Source of the DNA: Haloarculaceae archaeon
GTDB lineage: Archaea > Halobacteriota > Halobacteria > Halobacteriales > Haloarculaceae
Direction: 5' to 3'
Assembly (NCBI GenBank): GCA_028274885.1
Contig: JAQCMX010000142.1
Location: 1-11,471 of the forward strand
DNA length: 11,471 bases
The notes beneath the pieces were generated by a model that was not told the origin of the DNA, did not search any database, and saw nothing but the letters and a program-made list of their open reading frames with translations. The position numbers and the translations under genes are program-made. Below, one piece after another: positions 7,229 to 11,471 of the stretch. Position 1 is the stretch's first letter. Each line of letters begins with the position of its first letter.

Positions 7229-8232
7229 GCGACCAGTTGACCGAATATGCGGAACTGCACGGCTGTTCGTGCAAGGTCGGCCAGCGCGAGGTCGAGGATC
7301 TGCTTGCGACCGCCGGAGCCGACGAGCCAACCCCGGAACTACTCCTTGGCGTCGGTGAGGACGCAGCTGCACGGCAACTCGACGGAGAGACGGTACTGGT
7401 TCAGACGCTCGATTACTTTACACCCGTCGTCGACGACCCCTTCGAGTTCGGTCGGATTGCGGCCTGTAACGCTGCCAGCGATGCGTTCGCAACCGGTGCC
7501 ACAGCAAACCTGAGTTGCCTGGTCGTCCTCGGGGTTCCACAGGGACTGACCGACGTCTCCGCGTCGATTCTTTCCGGTATGACGGCGATGCTCACCGGGA
7601 TGGACGGCGTCGTCGCCGGCGGCCACACCATCCACAACCCGTGGCCACTCGCCGGTGGCGCGGTCACGGCCACGGTCCACCCCGACGACCTGCTGTCGAT
7701 GTCTGAAGCGACACCTGGCGACAACCTTTATCTGACAAAACCGCTTGGCACACAGCCCGCGACCGGGGCGCTTCGGGTCCAGGAGAGCGAGTTCGCGGAG
7801 ACGGTCGGGAACCAAACAGACCGTCCGATCGACCACATTGGGGCCGACGCGATCGAGTGGATGACGACGCCAAACACAAAGGCGGCGGTCGTCGCCCGCG
7901 AGCATGCGAGCGCGGCAACTGATGTCACCGGATTCGGTCTGGCGGGTCAGGCACGAACCCTCGCTGAACGGGCCAACGTCGGCATCGAACTCACCGACGC
8001 GCCGGTCATCGAGGGGACACCCGAACTCTCCGCTCTCTTTGGCTACGGGCTCGAGGACGGGGAAAGTGCCGAAACCAGCGGCGGTCTTTTAGTTTCTGTC
8101 CCGACCTCGGAGACGACGGCCTTCGAGGAAAGCCTCCGTGCCGAGGGCGTATTTCATTCCCGTGTCGGCCACGTAACAGACGGCACTGGTGTCGACACGA
8201 CCACACTTTCGCTCGAACCAGTCTCGGACTGA
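7225..8232 (+). CDS. selD: Selenide, water dikinase (selenophosphate synthase), Cys form
   Basis: A 335-residue SelD, which makes selenophosphate from selenide and ATP. The N-terminal HGCSCK aligns with the active loop of E. coli SelD: Cys14 and Lys17 match Cys17 and Lys20, and no in-frame UGA for selenocysteine is needed. Metal/ATP residues are kept: EDAA (Asp46 matching Asp51), the NAASD motif at 82-86, and DVTGFGL at 233-239 (matching Asp227). TSGGLL is at 284-289. One deviation is GGHTIHNP at 132-139, where many SelD proteins have GGHSID followed by PEP. A GAGG sequence about 10 bases before the ATG and the overlap with tusA support the start. No SelA, SelB or tRNA-Sec gene is visible, so here SelD most likely serves the molybdenum hydroxylase. 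Confidence 0.93.
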   Translation: MSDQLTEYAELHGCSCKVGQREVEDLLATAGADEPTPELLLGVGEDAAARQLDGETVLVQTLDYFTPVVDDPFEFGRIAACNAASDAFATGATANLSCLVVLGVPQGLTDVSASILSGMTAMLTGMDGVVAGGHTIHNPWPLAGGAVTATVHPDDLLSMSEATPGDNLYLTKPLGTQPATGALRVQESEFAETVGNQTDRPIDHIGADAIEWMTTPNTKAAVVAREHASAATDVTGFGLAGQARTLAERANVGIELTDAPVIEGTPELSALFGYGLEDGESAETSGGLLVSVPTSETTAFEESLRAEGVFHSRVGHVTDGTGVDTTTLSLEPVSD

Positions 8233-8236
8233 CAGT

Positions 8237-9817
8237 TCAGCGCAGCGACAACACCGCCTCAAGCACGCCACCGCCGAGACAGAGCGCCTTGTCGGATATC
8301 TCCGCCGGATCGACATCCTCGCCCCGGGGGTCCGTATCACCGAGTTTTGTCCCCGCAGAGACGGTGATACCCGATGCGACCAGACCGCGAACGAGCCCCC
8401 CGATCTCGGTTTCGACCCGCGTTCCGTCGATGCGACCGACCGTCTCGCCCGCTGTCACCGTATCACCAATGTCGACGGCGGTCTCCCAGCGCCCGTCAGT
8501 CGGTGCGTAAAAGACTCGTTCGTGCGTGTATCCGCGGCGTTCGCCCGGTTCGCCGTCGTACTCGCTGGCCGTTCCCTCGTAGTACACCCGCCCAAGCCTG
8601 TGACCGCGGTCCGTCTCGACGACAGCATCCACATCCTCGCCTGCCTCGAACCCTGGTCCAAGTCCGACAACGACGTTTGCGTCGTCGCGGCGGGTTCCGG
8701 TGTCGGTTTTTCCCTTTGCCATGATCGCATCGACCACGACGGCTGGGTCGAGTCGGTCGATGGCCGTCCCCTCGGGGTCCTCGATGACCGAAACCTCGCC
8801 GGCCGCAAGGTGTTCGATCGCTTCCGCAAGGTTCTCCGCGCGGCGGCCGACGACGCCTTCGACGGTTACTGTCCCCTCGTACATTGCCGTTCCAAAGGCG
8901 ACGGCACGACGGACCACCGTCGGCTCCGACACCTCCGTGACAACGACCGGATATCCAGCCTGGTGCAGGCGGTAGACGACGCCACTTCCGAGGTCCCCGC
9001 CGCCACGGAGGATGACGAGGTCGTCGAGGTCGAGACGGGTCGCCCGGTCACCGGAAGCGGCGTGACGATCCAGCGATATCTCCGCCAGAATCGCGAGTGC
9101 GATGTCGGCGGGACTCCCACCCCCCAGGTCGAGTCCGACCGGTGATCGGACGGAGGCGAGCTCGACCCGGCTGTATCCCTCTTCGACGAGCGAATCGGTG
9201 ATATGTTTGCCCTTTTGTTCGCTGGCGACGACCCCGACGTAGCCGGCGTCCCCGTCGAGTCCCGCCGCGGTCGCGTCGGCGTCGAAGGTACTCGATCGGG
9301 TCGCGACCACGACTGCGGTTTCCGATGTCATCGGTGCCTCGGACAGTCGGTCACGGTAGTCACCGTGGTGGACGTCGACGGCGTCCGGAAACAGGTCCGG
9401 GTCGGCGTAGGCCTCGCGGTCGTCTACGACAGTCACACGGTAGCCGAGTTCGACCCCGAGCGCGGCGACCTCCTGTCCGATGTGACCGCCGCCGGCGATG
9501 TGTAGGCGTGGCTGGCCCTGAACTCGGTCGATGAACACGTCCATTGCACCGCCACAGACCATTCCGGTGTTCCCGCCACGCTCGAGGTCGTAGGATCTGA
9601 TCCCAGGGGCCGAATCCCCGGTCAGGACCTCACGTGCTTTGTCGATTGCGAGTCCCTCGACAGTGCCGCCGCCGATGGTGCCGTATGTGTCGTCCCGGGT
9701 GACGACCATGCGCGTCCCCACGTCCCGCGGTGCACTCCCCGACGTCTCGACGACCGTCAGGAGCGCAGCCGACTCGCCACGTTCTAACATCTCGGTGATG
9801 TCTTCGAACCGACTCAT
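8237..9817 (-). CDS. xdhC-yqeB: XdhC-YqeB fusion, molybdenum hydroxylase maturation protein
   Basis: A 526-residue protein made of two maturation factors. Residues 1-250 are XdhC: SGSAPRDVG (26-34), GTIGGGTVEG (46-55), a Cys-Gly-Gly at 88-90, the Rossmann loop AGGGHIG at 108-114 with VVDDRE at 130-135, and SPVGLDLGGGSPADIA at 225-240. XdhC binds the molybdenum cofactor and protects it during sulfuration of xanthine dehydrogenase. From residue 265 on it is YqeB (LVILRGGGDLGSGV at 267-280, then TEVSEPTVVRRAVAF), a protein known to track with SelD in selenium-dependent hydroxylase genomes. The frame is continuous, with no stop or shift between the parts. The gene ends its operon and overlaps the DsrH-like gene by 4 bp; its stop is 4 bp from that of selD on the other strand. 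Confidence 0.88.
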   Translation of the reverse strand: MSRFEDITEMLERGESAALLTVVETSGSAPRDVGTRMVVTRDDTYGTIGGGTVEGLAIDKAREVLTGDSAPGIRSYDLERGGNTGMVCGGAMDVFIDRVQGQPRLHIAGGGHIGQEVAALGVELGYRVTVVDDREAYADPDLFPDAVDVHHGDYRDRLSEAPMTSETAVVVATRSSTFDADATAAGLDGDAGYVGVVASEQKGKHITDSLVEEGYSRVELASVRSPVGLDLGGGSPADIALAILAEISLDRHAASGDRATRLDLDDLVILRGGGDLGSGVVYRLHQAGYPVVVTEVSEPTVVRRAVAFGTAMYEGTVTVEGVVGRRAENLAEAIEHLAAGEVSVIEDPEGTAIDRLDPAVVVDAIMAKGKTDTGTRRDDANVVVGLGPGFEAGEDVDAVVETDRGHRLGRVYYEGTASEYDGEPGERRGYTHERVFYAPTDGRWETAVDIGDTVTAGETVGRIDGTRVETEIGGLVRGLVASGITVSAGTKLGDTDPRGEDVDPAEISDKALCLGGGVLEAVLSLR

Positions 9818-10059
9818 ACGAACGACCTGACCTCCTCTGTTACGATCCGCTCGATCAGTTCGTCGTAACGTATCGGTTCCACATCCGCCGGTGGTGTGAT
9901 ACCACGGACCTCGAGGTCACGCGCTACGGCGTACACCGGACAGTCAACATCCGGATCGAGCAACACGCCGTCCTGTAACAAGACGACGGTGGCGGTCGGT
10001 TCGTCAGCCGCTGTCCGGAGCGCGATTTCCGCCATGGGTTTGTCGACGAGCAGGAGCAT
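9814..10059 (-). CDS. dsrH: DsrH/TusB-like small protein
   Basis: An 81-residue protein of DsrH/TusB type. The start MLLLVDKP, the LLQDGVLL strand-turn at residues 27-34, VYAVARDLEVRGI (42-54) and a C-terminal segment with a conserved-looking YDELIERI follow the order of TusB proteins. In DsrEFH and TusBCD complexes this subunit is the small structural partner in a hexamer that receives sulfur from TusA. Its only cysteine is Cys40, not near residue 20 where some DsrH proteins carry a reactive one, so it is probably not the carrier. It starts 2 bp after the DsrF-like gene and overlaps xdhC-yqeB. The assignment rests partly on its place in a trio in the usual order (E, F, H). Confidence 0.7.
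   Translation of the reverse strand: MLLLVDKPMAEIALRTAADEPTATVVLLQDGVLLDPDVDCPVYAVARDLEVRGITPPADVEPIRYDELIERIVTEEVRSFV
9830..9835 (-). promoter_or_regulatory. Shine-Dalgarno site of the xdhC-yqeB gene
   Basis: GGAGGT on the minus strand lies within the end of the DsrH-like gene, with a rather long 12-base spacer to the ATG at 9817. Together with the ATGA overlap it supports this start. Confidence 0.55.
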
Positions 10060-10061
10060 TA

Positions 10062-10415
10062 TCAGAAATCCAGGGTGTGGTCTACCTCTCGCAGCAGTGC
10101 AGTTATCTCGGCACCGTCGAGTACGTCGATGTCCGGTGCGATCTCCGTCGGCGGGATGTCCCGCCGGGCCATCGCGGTTCCGTCGACGACCATCCGCCCG
10201 TCTTCGGCGAACAGGTCGTCGATATGACCGGGAAGATTCAGTGCATCGCGGTCGACGGCCGCTCTGGCGGCGTAAACGCCGTCCTGTGTGAAAACGGCCG
10301 TCACGTCGTGGCGGTCGAACCCGGCCGCGACGCCACGTGCAGCACGCATCCCCTCGGGCACGTGCACGCGGCCGTATGGTGCACGGGTGAGCAACACTGC
10401 GACTGACTGTTTCAT
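10062..10415 (-). CDS. dsrF: DsrF/TusC-like protein
   Basis: A 117-residue DsrE/F-fold protein. It begins with SVAVLLTRAPYG (residues 4-15), close to the APHGS-type loop of TusC, then EGMRAARGVAAGF and AVFTQDGVYAAR (40-51), the central strand and helix of the fold. It contains no cysteine at all, so it cannot carry persulfide and is likely the structural subunit, as TusC is thought to be. It has the best Shine-Dalgarno site of its operon, which suggests good translation independent of the upstream gene. It lies between the DsrE-like and DsrH-like genes, the same order as in tusDCB and dsrEFH operons. Confidence 0.75.
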   Translation of the reverse strand: MKQSVAVLLTRAPYGRVHVPEGMRAARGVAAGFDRHDVTAVFTQDGVYAARAAVDRDALNLPGHIDDLFAEDGRMVVDGTAMARRDIPPTEIAPDIDVLDGAEITALLREVDHTLDF

Positions 10416-10424
10416 GCTGTGGGT

Positions 10425-10430
10425 ACCTCC
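10425..10430 (-). promoter_or_regulatory. Shine-Dalgarno site of the DsrF-like gene
   Basis: GGAGGT on the minus strand stands 9 bases before the ATG at 10415, in the 22-bp gap after the DsrE-like gene. It is the only gene of this operon that is not overlapping or nearly touching its upstream neighbour. Confidence 0.65.
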
Positions 10431-10437
10431 GGGACCC

Positions 10438-10818
10438 TCATAGTGAGATCACCCGATCCGCCTCGCCGACGATATCCGCCAGATCCGGCAACAGCCCCAG
10501 TTCGACCCCCGCCGGGTAATCCCGATCGGGGTCGATACCGCGGGCACGCACGCAGAGCCCACAACAAAGCACCGTCGCCCCGTCGTCGATGAGTTTCTGG
10601 AACTTTTCGGTTGGCATCTCGTCGTACAGTCCCGACTCCGCACACCCTGGAAACTCCTGGTCGGCGACGGGGACGAGCGCACCGTCGAGGTAATTGAAGT
10701 AGGACACGTCGTGACCACGATCGAGCGCGGCACGGCCGAGCTCGTATGCGGTGCGCCAGCGCTGACTATCGAAAGGCCCTCCAGTCAGGAGAATGCCGAT
10801 GTGTGCCGAGTCACTCAT
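10438..10818 (-). CDS. dsrE: DsrE/TusD-like sulfur-transfer protein
   Basis: A 126-residue DsrE-family protein, the likely reactive subunit of the trio. It starts with IGILLTGGPFDSQRW (residues 7-21), continues with AALDRGHDVSYFNYLDGA and carries CCGLCVRARG at 85-94. Cys89 matches the catalytic persulfide cysteine of TusD/DsrE (followed by the conserved V-x-A-x-x-G type turn); Cys85, Cys86 and Cys59 (EFPGCAES) are extra. The frame is open far upstream, but that part is a shadow of the hydroxylase gene: the ATG at 10818 overlaps the hydroxylase stop by 4 bp and is where homology begins. The overlap ties its translation to the enzyme subunit and argues for a role in that enzyme's maturation. 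Confidence 0.82.
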   Translation of the reverse strand: MSDSAHIGILLTGGPFDSQRWRTAYELGRAALDRGHDVSYFNYLDGALVPVADQEFPGCAESGLYDEMPTEKFQKLIDDGATVLCCGLCVRARGIDPDRDYPAGVELGLLPDLADIVGEADRVISL

Positions 10819-11471
10819 GGCTCGTTCACTTTGTCTAGCCCGCGTTTGACATCCTCTGGGGTGATCGGGATGGACGTCAGTCGGACGCCGACCGCGTCCC
10901 GGATGGCGTTGCTCAATGCCGGTGGAACGCCGTTCGTTGGCAACTCGCCGATTGACTTCGCGCCGAAGGGACCTGTCGGTTCGTGGGTTTCCACCAGGAG
11001 TGTCTCCATTGGCGGATGGTCGGTCGTCCGGGGCATCCCGTATTGGCGAAAGCCGACCGTCTCGGGGTGTCCCGACTCGTCGAACCCGAGTGTGCCGCTG
11101 GTGGCGTACTCGAGGCTCATGTGCTGGCCGCCCTCGATCTGGCCCTCGACGAGCGGCGGGTTGATCGCGACCCCACAATCGGCAGCGAAGACGAGTCTCT
11201 CTATCTCGAACTCCCCTGTCTCCTCGTCGACGACGACCGACAGGAACTGCGCGCCAAACGGCGGTGGGCTCTCGTCGGTCGCATGGTGGCCGTCGCCCAT
11301 GATCTGTTCTCTGGTCTCGTCGCCGTATGTCGATTCGTACCCGATCTCCTCGAAGGTGACGCTGTCGCCACTCACGGTACTGTACACTTCCCCGCTCTCG
11401 GTCTCCAGCGCGTCGACGGGTTCCTCTAGCAGCCGGCTGGCCCACTCCAGGATCCGGTCGCGGGCGTCGGA
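10815..11471 (-). CDS. Xanthine dehydrogenase-family molybdenum hydroxylase, large subunit C-terminal part (partial)
   Basis: The last 218 codons of the molybdopterin-binding subunit; the frame runs off the right edge and the N-terminal two thirds are missing. Family marks are the EGQIEGGQ loop near 11128-11147, VGFRQYGMP, and GPFGAKSIGELP, whose Glu (codon 10944-10946) aligns with the catalytic base that activates the Mo-bound water in xanthine and aldehyde oxidoreductases. The C-terminal NAIRDAVGVRLTSIPITPEDV is typical. The enzyme hydroxylates purines, nicotinate-like rings or aldehydes using a Mo center with a terminal sulfur, or selenium in the selenium-dependent type. The substrate cannot be read from this part. 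It is translationally coupled to the DsrE-like gene, and the FeS and FAD subunits should lie to the right. Confidence 0.88.
   Translation of the reverse strand, partial: SDARDRILEWASRLLEEPVDALETESGEVYSTVSGDSVTFEEIGYESTYGDETREQIMGDGHHATDESPPPFGAQFLSVVVDEETGEFEIERLVFAADCGVAINPPLVEGQIEGGQHMSLEYATSGTLGFDESGHPETVGFRQYGMPRTTDHPPMETLLVETHEPTGPFGAKSIGELPTNGVPPALSNAIRDAVGVRLTSIPITPEDVKRGLDKVNEP

Noticed and set aside
7225..8232. Possible selenocysteine (in-frame UGA) in SelD
   Set aside because: The active-site position is a Cys codon and the frame is complete without read-through; no selenocysteine insertion element was needed or seen.
8189..9145. Open frame of 318 codons on the plus strand
   Set aside because: It is antisense to the YqeB part of the fusion gene and basic in composition, unlike haloarchaeal proteins.
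10819..11445. Long upstream extension of the DsrE-like frame (total 335 codons)
   Set aside because: The extension is extremely Arg-rich and lies out of frame inside the hydroxylase subunit gene. DsrE homology begins at the ATG at 10818.

Overview
The window looks like chromosomal DNA of a haloarchaeon (class Halobacteria). It is GC-rich, and its predicted soluble proteins are strongly acidic (many Asp/Glu, few Lys). Genes are packed with 4-bp ATGA overlaps, some internal genes have strong GGAGG-type Shine-Dalgarno sites, and promoter-proximal genes have archaeal TATA-like elements close to the start codon. No rRNA, tRNA, CRISPR array, insertion sequence or phage gene was seen. No gap between genes exceeds about 235 bp.

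Left part (1-4197): a BMP/Med-type ABC importer of the nucleoside (NupOPQ/YufOPQ) family. The 3' part of the substrate-binding lipoprotein gene reads rightward into the window. The double-ATPase gene and two permease genes form a tightly coupled leftward operon, so the binding protein and the membrane complex converge tail to tail. The likely cargo is a purine nucleoside or related compound; this is inferred from the family.

Right part (4431-11471): a nearly continuous set of maturation genes for a xanthine-dehydrogenase-family molybdenum hydroxylase, of the kind known from comparative genomics as the selenium-dependent molybdenum hydroxylase (labile selenium cofactor) trait. Leftward genes are a MocA-type molybdopterin cytidylyltransferase, a cysteine-synthase-like PLP enzyme, YqeC, and an operon of the hydroxylase large subunit (3' part only), DsrE-, DsrF- and DsrH-like proteins and an XdhC-YqeB fusion. 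Rightward from the centre is a coupled pair, a TusA-like protein and SelD (selenophosphate synthase, Cys form).

A reading of how they work together: SelD makes selenophosphate; TusA and the DsrE/F/H-like proteins may carry activated sulfur or selenium; XdhC-YqeB and YqeC load it on the molybdenum cofactor; MocA makes the cytidine dinucleotide form of the cofactor; and the hydroxylase acts on a purine-like substrate that the neighbouring transporter may import. SelD, YqeB, YqeC and MocA in this role are established associations. The DsrEFH trio, the PLP enzyme as chalcogen supplier, and the transporter link are inferences from gene order, and they are the most interesting part of the window.
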